Source of the DNA: Luidia sarsii
Taxonomy: Eukaryota; Echinodermata; Asteroidea; Paxillosida; Luidiidae
Assembly: GCA_949987565.1 (NCBI GenBank)
Contig: OX465103.1
Span: 2,161,045 to 2,225,044, forward strand
DNA length: 64,000 bases
Direction: 5' to 3'
Shown here: one piece after another, positions 1-39,815 of the stretch
Numbering within the stretch: the first letter of the stretch is position 1
How the letters are laid out: each line of letters opens with the position of its first letter
Position numbers and translations under genes: made by a program
The notes under the pieces: generated by a model
The model's database searches: none
The model's input: only the letters and a program-made list of their open reading frames with translations
What the model was told of the DNA's origin: nothing

Positions 1-164
1 CAGTCAACACATACAAGTATCAGTTTCAGGCAAAGCTTCATTTCCCAAAAGGTGATGTAGATTGTTTTACACAGTGCCCAGTTTCTCCATGGGCTGTGCA
101 AAGGATTGAGAAATGCTTGTTTCTGCAGACTAACATTATGCATGCAATTGTCTGCCTAGACCTG

Positions 165-311
165 GGCTGGATTTCACAAAGCCTTACAGTGCATCATAAC
201 TAAACGTAGGATGGATAACCTATTGTAAGTTCTCCCAGTATGTTTGGTTTCTGTGCATCGCTCAATGTCTTAAGATTGATCGTAAGTTACGACGAGTTTG
301 GTGAAATCGGG
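165..311 (+). mobile_element. MITE-like element, GGATTTCAC family, single copy
   Basis: A roughly 147-bp element that begins GGCTGGATTTCACAAAGCC and ends in GAGTTTGGTGAAATCGGG. The ends are imperfect inverted repeats of each other (GATTTCAC/GTGAAATC). It is one of several dispersed single copies (18918-19063, degenerate 52341-52442, partial 35449-35533) of the element whose left arm forms the satellite arrays at 11313-12035 and 25169-30960. Confidence 0.7.
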
Positions 312-871
312 CATGTCCCCCAAGTGAATGACTGCGTTTGGCAAGTGTGCTTTACTTATTTGTGTGCCTTACAGGAGTCAATTATGTTAAAGGCAAGAAG
401 CTTTTGCTTTGTTTCAGCACGGCACAAACACGCAACACATGTACTCAAAGAAATTATCATCGATGAATTATCAAAATTAAAGCACTTTTGATCAGATATC
501 AATTGATGAAAACCATTCTTTTTGTAGGTGCACCAAACAAAATGCTTTAGACAACCGGCTCAGTGCAGTCACACATTGCACTAGACAAGGTCTAGCAAAT
601 GAAGCCCTACAGGATTGACTCCAAGCCCTAGGCAAAGAAGAAAAGGCCTGACAATTGTCTGTTACTTGAGCGTTAGTCTTTGTTGGGATCAACACTGTAC
701 AATATATGGATTTTGTTGGGGCTGGCATCGTATGAAAAGTTACTGCAATATTACCATCATTGCAGGACCCTGCTGAACCCAACAGTATCCACTGTTGGGT
801 ACTGTTGGGATCAGCAGGCTTCACACTTTTATGCTGTTTGGATACTGTTGGGGATCAGCAGAATAGAGTTA

Positions 872-1331
872 AGCCGCGTCCGCACTGGACTTAAAATGGG
901 TAAACTAACCGAGCAAAAGGGGAAAATTGACCATTTTAAGTCCAGTGCGGACAGCCCAGGAAGTTTTCCTCCCAGGTAACTTACCCGACTCCAGTGGGTA
1001 GTTTAACCGACCAACCTCTGCCCGGTTAAATTGACCAGGTCAGTTTAACCGAGCCGATAAGTCCAATCCAGACACGACGTCTCGGTAAACGACTCACTAC
1101 ATCCGGCGCCCCGCACGTTACGTTACTGTATGCAAGACTAGTGCGGGCGCAGGGTAACAACTTGTTTGTGTACCTACAGTACATGCACATGTACACGAGT
1201 CGGTTAGTTTTACCAATCATCTCGGTTAGTTTACCCGAGTCGAAAAGTCCAAGTGCGGACGCCGGGAAGATTTACCCATTGGAATGTTACCCACGGGCTC
1301 GGTAAAAAATAAGTCCAATGCGGACACGGCT
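872..1331. mobile_element. MITE with AGCCGCGTCC terminal inverted repeats, copy 1
   Basis: A 460-bp non-coding element. Its left end AGCCGCGTCCGCACTGGACT mirrors its right end AGTCCAATGCGGACACGGCT. It is flanked by TTA on both sides (869-871, 1332-1334), as expected for a 3-bp target duplication of the PIF/Harbinger type (superfamily is inference). The interior is full of TTTAACCGAG / CTCGGTTAAA motifs in both orientations. A second copy is at 44797-45272. It lies about 70 bp beyond the LHFPL exon 2 donor. Confidence 0.75.
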
Positions 1332-1403
1332 TTAGGCTAACAGTGAGGGGGATAGGTTGACTAGGGTGCCCACTGCCCTGCCACCGCATTGTGCACAGCC
1401 TAC

Positions 1404-1655
1404 CTTTGGACGGCGGGTAGTAGTCGGAGAACTGCATGTCTGTGTGGAGCTTGTCCTGCTTACTGGCCAAGATGAAGGCCAGTACGCCCAGGACGATGGC
1501 ATCAAAGACGCCGATGATGGCCAGGTAGAACACCCAGCGGAGCTGGCACTTGCCCGGGCTTCCATAGGAGACGTCCGGGCCGCACAGGGTCGTAAAGGCC
1601 GAGAGTTGGGACCAACTGGCCGGATAGATCAAAATGCCCACCAGAAGAAACACGC
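1404..1655 (-). CDS. LHFPL gene exon 2 (TM3, loop 2, TM4, start of C-tail)
   Basis: The acceptor is TTTGTTGCAG above 1655 and the donor is GTAGGC below 1404. The exon is 252 nt, phase 1 to phase 1. It encodes the second half of TM3, a loop with two conserved Cys, then QLRW, TM4 and a tail containing SKQDKL, close to the RQDKL/RQDGL tail motif of LHFPL3-5. The translation past the donor (RLCTMRWQ...) loses family character, which supports splicing there. Confidence 0.88.
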
Positions 1656-4092
1656 CTGCAACAAACAGAGAAAATCAAACAAGGTTGAAGATTCCCACTT
1701 CACACTCAACTTCTTTTCTTGGGGGGGGGGGTGAGAGGGGGAATAAACCTCACTGAGATGATGGTTACGGTAACTACATTATTTAAAGGACAGTCGAGGA
1801 AATGGTCGAGGAAACTTTCCTTGTCAGGACCTTGTGTCTGTCTGTCTGTCTGTCAGTATGCCTGTCTGTCTGTCTGCCTGCCTTCCTGTCGGTCTGTCTG
1901 CATGTCTGTCTGTCAGTATGTCTGTCTGTAAACAGCCATCAGCCTGCCTGTCTGTCTGCCTGCCTGTTTGTCTCTCCCTGTGTGTCTGTTTGCTTGGGTT
2001 TTTTTTTCAAGTAGCCAATCGGGCAAAGCATTGTAGATACAGATCCAACTACACATCCGGTAGTTGGCTAATTAAAATTACTGATACGTAAACCTTAGAT
2101 GCAAGATAGCATATCTGAGTAGAGACTGCATACAAATCATTGTACCATCGATGGCAAGAATAGGGTTCCCACACTATACACACCAATGCAATAATATGAA
2201 ATACACCTCCTACACATCTGTGTGAAAGATTCACTTGCCACATGTATACTAGCCCAGAGTCAGAGTGGGAATGAAAACACCCCTGACCTTGGCTATTCAC
2301 CGTCGGTTGTTGACATTGCTCATGGAAGACAGAATTATGCAGACAAAAAGCAGCTACAGTGGGCTTCAAAGGCATACATTTCATGATGGCAGCCTGTTTA
2401 CTTACAATCACAAATGCATACACTGTACAACGTGCGTACATGTGCATGGTGATTGGTGATCATGTCCTAGACGTCAATGGAAATGTAGAGTGGGATATAA
2501 AAGTTTGCGAAGGACAATTTACGAAAGGACATTTTTACCCTCAAACAAAACTTGTACAGTATATGTGGAGACTGAGAGCACACTTCAAAATGCAATTTTC
2601 ACAGTATTCAAAAATAATTAAATTGAAAAAATAGTTGACTATAACCCACACTGGTCATGTACACGTACAAGTACACCATGCCCTTCTGAAGACGCATCTA
2701 ATAGCGTTTCGTAAAAACACCTGCTAGTCCGGTCATGTTTTCTTTGCCATTTTCCAAATTTGGGCAAGATTTCAGTTTAAGACCCTCACTGTAAGAGAAT
2801 AGAAAATAGACGGTGTCCAGCACAACTACTTGTAGCGAAAAAGAAAATTTACTTGTATATAAACTGTTTTCCCGCAAATTGTGATTTTGTGAAGTGTACA
2901 TGTGTGGCACGTATGTAGGGATGGTGGAGTGCGTGCTTTGTGCACAGCAGTATGCTGGCACTGCTGACCATCGTCCGGTTGACACATACATAGTACCGGT
3001 ACATGTACGTGTCACAGAATCATGATTTGGGGGAATACTGTCCAATTTTTGGGCAAGTGTTTATGCCAGACAGTGTCGATTTTCTACATAATGGGCCCTA
3101 ATACTTGGTCTTAAAATGTGGATGTGGGTTTTTTCCCCACCCTTTTATGGTGAGGGAATTCAGCTAAAAGATTCCCCAAATTGTTCAAAAGTTCCCAGCT
3201 ACTCAGTAAAAATGTCCTTTATTTGTTTGATCCTGGGTCTGGATAGGATGACTTTGCTTCAAATCCACGTAGCCTAGCATGGCAATGCTGCAAACTGCAC
3301 AGTTCGAAGCGAGAAGCCACATTTGTCAAACTGAGCAAAGCAAGGTCCGTTCACATTGGTGAGGATTTGGGATGTTTCAAGAACGTTTGCCCGACGGTAC
3401 TCAAGGAACTGTACATATGGTTAGCATCAAACGGTAAAATGCTTTGTCAATTGCCCGTTGGAAGAAATACTGGCAGCTCGGGTGGAATTCGAACCAGCTT
3501 TATGGTGAAAAATAATGAGATTGCTAGCCCTGAAACAAAGGAGAAGATTCTCTCAAAAACAATTGAGAAAGGTCATTTGATTATTTGAGTCAGTATTATA
3601 AGGAGTAGGCCTATGCCACACATTCATGCTACCACTTTACGGCAATGTTGTTGGATTTTGCCATTCAACAACTACCAACCACAACACAAGAATGCTTTAC
3701 AAAGTAATATAAAAAGTCAGTTTGATCATGGATGAAAATCAATCATGATTCGGCAAGTGGTCTTGCCCACATATCAATTGTGGTCTATTTGCTATAAAAA
3801 GTACTAATTACCTAGGTGTAAGTTTATTTCCAACTTTTTACAGTGTAAAGTTGTAACACGTTATCGTGTCACCAAGTTCGGACCAACCGACAGGAATCCC
3901 TGGAGGATTTGGGGGCCTAAATACGAAATCAACCACTTAGTAATTAAACGTCTAAACAAACATCAAACGATCATGATGAACTGCCATCTTAAGTCCCCCA
4001 TTAAACTAAAATCTTAATGTTCAGCTGTCATTGTCTTTGTTGTCATTGCTGCTGTCGTTATGGATCATTGTTGTCACGGATGTTGTTGTGAC

Positions 4093-4126
<34 letters not shown>

Positions 4127-4211
4127 CAAGTTGCTGTTGTTGTTCAAGTTGTTGTTGTTGTTGATGTTGTTCAAGTTGTTGTTGTTGTTGTTATCAAGTT
4201 GTTGTTGTTGC

Positions 4212-4295
<84 letters not shown>

Positions 4296-4760
4296 CGTCG
4301 TCGTCATCATCTTACCTGTGGCAATCTGCAGAGCTCCACAAATTTTGAAGACAGTGGCCGTGCTGGGCTTCTTGCAGAGGAACAAGAGCATGGCGGCGAT
4401 GGAGAGTAGCAGGCTGGCCACGGCCAGCCCCACGAAGACGGTGGCCACGAACATGGTGACCGGTATGACCTGGGTGGCCGTGGACACGTCCAGGAGGGCG
4501 TTCCGGCAGCCGGCCGCCTCCGACTGGGCGCTGCCGCCCAGACTGAAGCTCACGCAGAACCGGTAGAGGCCGAAGTAGCCGGTGCCGCGGGCGTCGGGCC
4601 CGTCCCCGACCCAGTAGGGCTGGACGAGGACCACGCACATGATGATGGCGAAGCAGAAGGTGAAGAGGGCCCAGGCGATGGCGATGGCGCGGGCATTCCG
4701 GATGTAGTTCGTGTGGTAGTAGTACGCGTACGTGTCCTCTTTTGCCGAGTTGGCCATCAT
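1404..4760 (-). CDS. LHFPL tetraspan family gene (partial, 3' end off window)
   Basis: Two exons (4316-4760, then 1404-1655) join in phase 1 to give about 232 residues of a lipoma-HMGIC-fusion-partner-like (LHFPL) four-pass membrane protein. Visible family marks are YYHTNYIRNARA before TM1, QPYWVGD after it, GYFGLYRFC in the first extracellular loop, paired Cys at about 173 and 185, and QLRW before TM4. TM segments are near residues 25-46, 99-128, 139-163 and 190-212. LHFPL3/4/5 proteins are known partners of synaptic receptors or the hair-cell transduction complex; which paralogue this is cannot be settled here. The frame at the end of exon 2 is open at phase 1 with a good GT donor, so at least one short C-terminal exon must lie at or beyond the left edge. 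The start chosen (4760) matches the family's short cytosolic N-terminus. Confidence 0.9.
1834..1990. repeat. (TGTC)n / (TGCC)n microsatellite
   Basis: An imperfect tetranucleotide tract dominated by CTGTCTGT with TGCC variants, in LHFPL intron 1. The Cys-Leu-Ser-Val open frames across it are artefacts of the repeat. Confidence 0.9.
4086..4296. repeat. (TTG)n microsatellite
   Basis: About 200 bp of nearly pure TTG, broken by CAAG and GATG interruptions. It sits just inside the LHFPL exon 1 donor, so the transcript carries (AAC)n. Confidence 0.95.
4316..4760 (-). CDS. LHFPL gene exon 1 (start codon, TM1, loop 1, TM2)
   Basis: It starts at tandem ATGs (4760 and 4757) and ends at the donor GTAAG just below 4316, with 148 codons plus one base. 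An in-frame ATG at 4919 would add 53 residues that do not look like the family N-terminus, so it was not used. The exon is GC-rich compared with the flanking AT-rich intron. A long (AAC)n tract on the coding strand starts about 20 bases after the donor. Confidence 0.88.
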
Positions 4761-5305
4761 GTGGATGGATGGACAGGTGGATCGACGAAGACTCGCCCGA
4801 GCAATCAAAAAGGAGACCGGGCCGATCGGTGATGAGGCCGAGAAGATGACGGGATGTCGGGGTTTTTCGCGAATCCACAGACCGTCGATCGGCGCCTCGC
4901 AGCTTCCGTCGTCCAGCAATAACTAAGTTCATACGTGTATGCGCAATCGCAAAGCATACGTCATTACCCGACGGCATATACGTGTACGACTGTATGGCAG
5001 CAACGCGCTATAGCTACACGGGTGAAGGGGGGGGGGGTGCAGGTGCATTGAGCCGTACACCACTATTACCACACGTCTGGGTGCGGTCCGTTTCAAAGGG
5101 CGACAGGTGTAAAGGGCGCCCTCTGTGCACCTGTTCGCCAGATCTAACATCCGACGTGTAGGAAACAGTTTGAATTAGCTATGGTGAAGTTTTGTTGTGG
5201 AATAAGACAGCTTCGATAATTTAGATGGAATGTTTATGCAAACACATTAAGGCTGGATGTTCCTTTAAGTATTAAGTACTGATTATTCATTATTGATATT
5301 ATTTT

Positions 5306-5385
5306 GAAAAAAGGACCCTAGCAGGACCTTTGAGTAAGGTCCTGCTATGATCGAAACGTCAGGCCCTCTAACTTTTTAAATTCAT
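5306..5385 (+). repeat. Dispersed repeat with hammerhead-like core (family A)
   Basis: Contains GAGTAAGGTCCTGCTATG followed by ATCGAAACGTCAGGCCC. This is a copy of the core found at many other places in the window (for example 12837, 22748 minus, 39824 minus). Confidence 0.7.
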
Positions 5386-6412
5386 ATTAATTTGTGAATA
5401 TTATATGCAGATTTTTGAAAAATAAATAAATAGGCAACTAGAGGACAGTTGTGATAATCAATCAGCATTGCGAGTCTACGGCTAAAATGTATCAGCCCTT
5501 GGTCAATCTCGCATCCAAAATAACCAAACTTCCAAATAAATGAACGGCTACTCCTGTAATGCAGCTGTTCGTTTGGGTGCATGGTGAATACACTACACCG
5601 ATATCCTATCATGAGCCGTGCTAGTCTACAAGAAGCATAAACATACTGAGTGGGTATCACTTCATAAGAATAACCAGTCAAAATCAATTTCTAAAAAAAA
5701 TGAGGCACACGCTTTCGTAGCTACAGCTACCTCATGTGATGCATTGAAGGAGGACAGGAAGGGAGTTGATGGATATAATGGCTGTGGAAAGTCAAAACAA
5801 AAGTTCAGCAGTGATATGTCACAACTTCAGTTCATCGGATGAAGTAGCTGTAGCTTCGCCATTCATACCTCATTTGTTGACACGTTAATCTTAGACCTAT
5901 AAAGTGCTATCCAACCATCATTCTGATGCCGGTATCTTAGTAACAACACCAATTTGGTTACCGGCAGTTCGTCATCAAAGGATCGATCGTTCTAATGAAT
6001 TTCTCTTTTGGTACCACAGACGAAGTATACACCCCATCCTCATTTTCAGGGCATGACGAATGACGTTGTCTAAAAGTGAATGCGCGCCAAATTATAGGCC
6101 TAAACATTCTGTTGATTTTCGACGAAGGTTGATTTTACTCAGAAACAAAATCGAATATAAACATTATAATGCTGATTGTCGACGAAGGTTTATTTTACTC
6201 AGAAAACAATTGAATATAAACATTAAAATGCTAATTGTCGACGTAGATATATTTTACTCAGAAAAAAAATCGAATATACACATTATGGTGATTGCCGACG
6301 AAGGTGTCAAATTTACTCAGAAAATAATCGAACATGAAAATTGTAATCTGGATGTAACAAAATGCTCTCATTCCCTCTCTAAACCACACTCTCCTTCCCT
6401 CGATCCATTCCT

Positions 6413-6620
<208 letters not shown>

Positions 6621-7230
6621 TCTCTCTTTGGCTTCATGTTATTTAGTTAGTTTTATTTTGCTATTATGTCAGTGGCAGATTAAAGTAGAGTCAATAGTAA
6701 GAGAAAAATTGTGTACCGTTAATGCGCCATCGTTTGCACTAATTCCTGATTACCACTTTTACTAGTTGTACTCCTTATGGGGTAGGTCCAATACCGACAA
6801 CTGGGCCATGGGCTATACTAATTTATAAGTCATAGTAAGTTTCAAAATTCTGGCGAACAACCCTATTAGCCTACTATTGGTATAAGGGCTATTATTTTTA
6901 GAAGGAGTTTTAGGGGACTAATCAGCTGATATAGCGTAAAATACATTATGCTGAAGACACACAGGGGTTCGATATTTCAGGTTTTGTTAAAATCTGGAGA
7001 ATTCGTGGGATGACACTGTCTATTTATTCGGGCTCAATTTTTTTTGGACAAAAGTGGAGTATCTGATATTCACCAAAAAAAATCAACTCGGCAAGCGAAA
7101 AACAAACAGGTTTCTAGGGATCAAGGTAGAACCTCCAGTTCGTACCGCGATCGAAATTGAAAGGTCATATAATAATAATAATAGTGTCGGCTATGGAGGA
7201 AGTGAAGGTTTTGCATTACACATAGCTATA

Positions 7231-7455
7231 GGCCGTTTACGAAATGAAAGCTATAGGCTCGGGCTCGGGCAAAACCTGAACATCCAAGTTGTGGTTGTTT
7301 CCGAATACTGTGATGGTTTGTTGGCTTGATCAGAGTAATCACCAAGAAAGTGGGGCCAAACGCTTGTTTTTTAGATGCCTGTGATATTATAACTTAGTAA
7401 GATAAATATGGCCGAAGCCTAAGCCAGAGCCTAAGCCTTCATTTCGTAAACGGCC
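7231..7455. mobile_element. MITE with GGCCGTTTACGAAATGAA inverted repeats
   Basis: A 225-bp element. The left end GGCCGTTTACGAAATGAA is exactly mirrored by TTCATTTCGTAAACGGCC at the right. It is flanked on both sides by ATA (7228-7230, 7456-7458). The inverted arms continue imperfectly for about 45 bp (AGGCTCGGGCTCGGGC / GCCTAAGCCAGAGCC). A fragment of a related element lies at 19455-19520. The 3-bp duplication suggests a PIF/Harbinger relation, which is inference. Confidence 0.75.
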
Positions 7456-8339
7456 ATAAACTGCAATAATGGCATCTGCTTTAGCGGTGCAGCACACAAA
7501 ATCCATCCAAGATGGCTCCGCCGAGCTGATTATCATAAAGTGTGGAGCGGAGCCACAACTTTTTAATAATGGGTCTTTGGAGGCTAGTTAACTGATACAT
7601 TGTAGAACAAGTGAAGCTTAAGACAATCTGGGGGTTCACTCTTCAATTTGGTATGTAATTTGGACCATATCTGGCTTTAAATGTGGCCCTATTTGGCTGT
7701 GGAAGTGGAGGGGTCCATCCCAAAATTCTTGCAGAAATTCTGCTTGGACGGCTACACATTTTGGGGGTGTTTTTTTCTGGGGGTAATTAGCAAAAAAATC
7801 TAATCGGCTAAGAGCACTAAAATAGAAAAGAATCTGAGAGATGAAGGTCCAAACTACAATTTTAAGTATAGCTACAAGAACTGAGAGACTTTTGGGCATG
7901 GGATAATTGGCTTTGAAAGTGAGTGTTTTTGTACAGTGTTCAATGGGAGCTCGATTTAGTGTTCTGCACCCTTAGTGTGCTGCACGGTTTTACGTGACTG
8001 CGCCACCAAGAGGCAAAATTCTGACAATGTTATTATTGTCAACAAACGATCAACCACTCAAATAGACTGAACCTGGCCTAGTCTGGTTCAAATTCAACCA
8101 GACTGAAGCTGTTATTGCAAATAATTATTGGATCACTGATCTCACCACATTAAAGTGCAGATACTCAGGGGAACATCCGACATTCAGTCCTTTGAAAGAA
8201 CTTCAGTCGTGAGCTGTACTTGTACTTTGTACTTTTTGTAGTTGTACTTTGTTATTTGTACAAATTGTAGTTCCTAACAATATTGTATCACTTAATACAC
8301 TTATCACTATCAACTCACTTTAACAAGGAAGTGGTTACT

Positions 8340-8433
8340 ACTTACTAATTGTAGTACTATCAGTAGACACTAGTACGTAGTATACTAGTACTAGTAGTAC
8401 TAGTAGTAGTACTGTACTCTAGTACTTAGTATT
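8340..8433. repeat. ACTAGT/AGTACT palindrome-rich tract before FBH1 start
   Basis: Low-complexity sequence built from AGTACT, ACTAGT and TAGTAGTAC units, ending 7 bases before the ATG. It is likely 5' UTR or core promoter of FBH1. No recognisable TATA element was identified. Confidence 0.6.
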
Positions 8434-8440
8434 AAATTGA

Positions 8441-35951
<27,511 letters not shown>

Positions 35952-36049
35952 CCTCCTGAGATCCAGATTGTCCGTAGTGTCTTCGTTGCATGGCCACTCC
36001 GCACTGGGCCACTTGGTAGTGCTCATGACCATGCCCGTGGCTGCCTTCT

Positions 36050-36890
36050 AAAGGTATCTGAAAAACTATGGATCAGAGGATTGAGGCTTGCAGGGCATTG
36101 GAGGTCTTCCAAAGGTATCTGAAAAACTACAGATCAGAAGATTGAGGCTTGCAGGTTCCAAAGGTATCTGAAAAACTACAGATCAGAAGATTGAGGCTTG
36201 CAGGGCATTGGAGGTGTTCTAAAGGTATCTGAAAAAACTACAGATCAGAAGATTGAGGCTTGCAGGGCATTGGAGGTCTTCCAAAGGTATCTGAAAAACT
36301 ACGGATCAGAAGATTGAGGCTTGCAGGGCATTGGAGGTCTTCCAAAGGTATCTGAAAAACTACAGATCAGAAGATTGAGGCTTGCGGGGCATTGGAGGTC
36401 TTCCAAAGGTATCTGAAAAACTACAGATTAGAAGATTGAGGCTTGCAGGGCATTGGAGGTCTTCCAAAGGTATCTGAAAAACTACAGATCAGAGGATCGA
36501 GGCTTGCAGGGCATTGGAGGTCTTCCAAAGGTATCTGAAAAACTACGGATCAGAAGATTGAGGCTTGCAGGGCATTGGAGGTCCTTCAAAGGTATCTGAA
36601 AAACTACAGATCAGAAGATTGAGGCTTGCAGGGCATTGGAGGTCTTCCAAAGGTATCTGAAAAACTACAGATCAGAAGATTGAGGCTTGCAGGGCATTGG
36701 AGGTCTTTCAAAGGTATCTGAAAAACTATGGATCAGAAGATTGCGGCTTGCGGGGCATTGGAGGTCTTCCAAAGGTATCTGAAAAACTACGGATCAGAAG
36801 ATGGAGGCTTGCAAGGCATTGGAGGTGTTCTCAAGGTATCTGAAAAACTACAGATCAGAAGATTGCGGCTTGTGCCATTTTCAAAACTCA
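36050..36890 (+). repeat. 61-bp tandem repeat just downstream of FBH1 stop
   Basis: About 14 units of AAAGGTATCTGAAAAACTAC, AGATCAGAAGATTGAGGCTT, GCAGGGCATTGGAGGTCTTCC. One unit is truncated (36111-36156). It starts about 100 bp after the FBH1 stop codon, so it could be transcribed in the 3' UTR. Confidence 0.92.
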
Positions 36891-36959
36891 CCAAACATTT
36901 GGTCATTGAGTTATTGCTGCAAAGCACCAGATCGTATGTGCCTGGGTGTTCATGTGTGC

Positions 36960-37400
36960 ATGCAGACCTCATTATATTCATGTACATGTACGGTATGCAT
37001 ATGCATTTGCATTCACGTGCTTGTATATGTATATCTGTTGAATATGCATGTATATTGAAGTACTGATGTTTGTATACCTTATGTTTTCATGTGCAAAAGT
37101 GTATGCGCATGCATGTACATGTACATGTACATGATTGTATGAATGTTCATGTATGGGTGTTCATGCATGGTGTATATGCATATACATATACATATACATA
37201 TACATGCATGGCGTTCATGTATAGCATGTATATTCATGTACAGAGAATCATGCATGTACATGACTGTATGCATGTTCATGCACATGCATAGTATCCATGT
37301 ATACATGCGTGGCATTCATGTCTATGCATGTATAGCATGTATATTCATGCACAGAGCATCACACATTTATATGTTTGTACGTGTACATTCATAACATGCA
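36960..37400. repeat. ATGTAC/ATGCAT-rich microsatellite
   Basis: Irregular palindromic hexamers (CATGTACATG, ATGCATGTA, ATATACATAC). The Cys/His/Met/Tyr-rich frames are artefacts. Confidence 0.85.
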
Positions 37401-38154
37401 GTTTATATGCATGTATATTAATTGTATGTTCCCATGCTTACAAGAGTATTTAAAAAATCATGTGTAATGCAATTGTAGACAATGTTTCAGGCACCTACAT
37501 GTAATGTGCCTTAAGATTAAGGCTCTGTTAGGTGTCTGCACTAAAAATTAAGGGTCTGTACTAAATATACTAAATGCCTTCTACATGTACATGTATTTCA
37601 AAATTCCTTTTATGTAATTTCACAAGAATGCTTTAACAAATTAGATATTACGTCCTCTGCAATTTCAATTCATTCCATCAATAGAATTTCATTTGCCCAC
37701 CCCCATCCAAATATTATAAGATTATGTCTTGTTTGCAGAAAGTTCAACCGCAAAATTGGCTTTCTTATTATTTACGTACGACTGGAAATAGACAGGCGTG
37801 AATGAGTGTATCCATTGGTTGAGTCTGACTTCATCAGCTGTGGCTGAAAATACAGTACTGCCCAAGTCTATGGCAGGTATGGGGGGAGCTTAGATTCAGT
37901 GCAGTAGAGACCTATAGAACTGCTGGAGTATAATAAAGGATGATCCTCAAAAGGGGGTGGTTCGCTCCACGAGACTCAAAAGACAGAGTCTAGAGACTTT
38001 GAGTAGATCTGCTGAGCTGACTGCATCTCAGATGTAACACCATGTTTGCATCGAGGAGAATGGACCGGTAATTCAATGAGGATTTGCCCAGCTTAATGTA
38101 ATAACATGGTAACACTTTTCCAATATTCTAATCTGCCACATGACCTCGACCAGC

Positions 38155-38217
38155 TCGATGGTCAAGTGGTCAAGACGTAAGCTGGAGTCACGGGTTCAAA
38201 TCCTGCCCCGAGCTACC
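38155..38217 (+). repeat. tRNA-like sequence (SINE head or tRNA pseudogene)
   Basis: AGCTCGATGGTCAAGTGGTC starts the unit, and CGGGTTCAAATCC (a perfect box B) then CCGAGCT ends it. AGCTCG/CGAGCT can pair as an acceptor stem. At 63 nt it is about 9 bases too short for a tRNA, lacking a full anticodon arm. Confidence 0.6.
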
Positions 38218-39815
38218 TGAAATTGTTTTATCAGGCATCGGGCAAAGCAATGAACACTCATTGCGTATTACGTCGAGCAGGGCAAACCCTCATTGAATAA
38301 CTACATCTTGATTTCATTGTTAATCAATAGCCATATGCTCACGGAGTATGTTCAAGTGTGAGGCAGAGAGGTGGATAAAAAAAGAGAGAGAGAGAGACAG
38401 GTGTCACCTTCTTATAAGGAGGGTGTGCTATGGTTGTTACATAACACACTTTGGGATCAATTAACAGAGGTCATCCACCCCACTAGCCAATGGCTTCCAT
38501 AAGCCATCAACGTGCGTGTAAGTTGAAGCCGCAGCCATTGGATTAAGGCAACGTCTTGCAATATAGTCTTGCTTGGATGTAATGCATCAATAGATTGATT
38601 GTTAGTCGTCGATAATTCATAGTAAAGATGTAAAAATTATTTTTTTAAAGGAATACATCAATATTATTTTCCTACAAATCTTGCCCGAAAGTGTTTTCCA
38701 TGCCGGGATTTTATAATGCCAAGGTTTCATCATGATTAAAACCAGAACGATGCTTTTCTCGCTATCTACATTGTGTTTGTAGCCATATTCATTGTGGACT
38801 TCAACTCTCCAATCTTGGCAGTGAGTTCTACTTTAGATCAGTCTTGTATGACTCCGACTCAACTTTGACTCGAGTTTTGTCTTCCCTGACTCAGACGCAG
38901 ACTCGAGCCGCAAGAATGATCGACTCAGACTCAGATTTGAACTAGGAACTATCGACTTGGACTTGACTCTCGTGACTTGTGACTTAATGATTAAAAGCAA
39001 ACCGTAAACTGATTTTCTTGACACTTGTAATATGGTGTTGGAGTACAAGGGTTAATCGAGTGATTTTGAGTCAATTATTTATACTGTATATGACTTATTT
39101 GATATGCTGTATGAGCAGGCTCTTTACGACAGTATTAAAGTCAGCCTGTTACTATAGTATTGTAACGGCACCCCTGGTGCCCAACCAGGGGCCTGCCGCC
39201 AGTTGAATTTAAGGATCGGAGTCACAATAAAACGAAGAAAAGGCAAAGAATTTAGAATTTATAAATTTAATTGACGCCACAGCTCAGGGGAGGGCACTGG
39301 GGCAAGTGGTATGAGGGCAAACATGGGGGATACAACACTAATTAATACAGGGTACGAAAGTAAATAAACTAGGATTTAACTTACAACAAATAAAACCGAA
39401 CAGCACAGCACAGCCAGGTTGTCAGTGGTGGCGGATGGCGAACATAAAGAAATCAACCCTAACCAGCAGTGAAACCACAATTAACCACACTTGGTTGTTC
39501 CTGTGGGAGGATTAGGGCCATGCACCAGGACATTCCACAGCGTGGTTTTTGTGGTGTCCTGTGGTATGTGAGCCTACACCCCTGTGGGCACTGTGGTAAA
39601 TTGCTGTATACAGTGTGTGTCCTGTGCGGGAGGAGCAAAGGGTTAGGGATAATTATCACCTCTGTGACATGGGCCCGGACTCGACCTGGATGACTCCGAT
39701 TCGGACTCAAAACTCTGAAACTCAAAGTTACGTGGATAATGAGCACGAATATGTGACCGGGCAGCATGAAATGTGCTTTAATTCAGGAATCTTAGATACT
39801 AACTAAGTCTCAAAA

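Larger units (their letters stand above)
1656..4315 (-). other. LHFPL intron 1 (2.7 kb)
   Basis: It contains a (TGTC)n microsatellite at 1834-1990 and a (TTG)n tract at about 4086-4296. Between them is AT-rich sequence in which I recognise no gene or structured repeat. Confidence 0.75.

Noticed and set aside
4761..4919. Upstream in-frame ATG for the LHFPL gene (4919)
   Set aside because: It would add a 53-residue Arg/Ser/Pro-rich N-terminus not seen in the family; tandem ATGs at 4760/4757 fit the family length.
38155..38217. Functional tRNA gene
   Set aside because: It has box A, box B and a pairable acceptor stem, but is about 9 nt too short with no anticodon arm.
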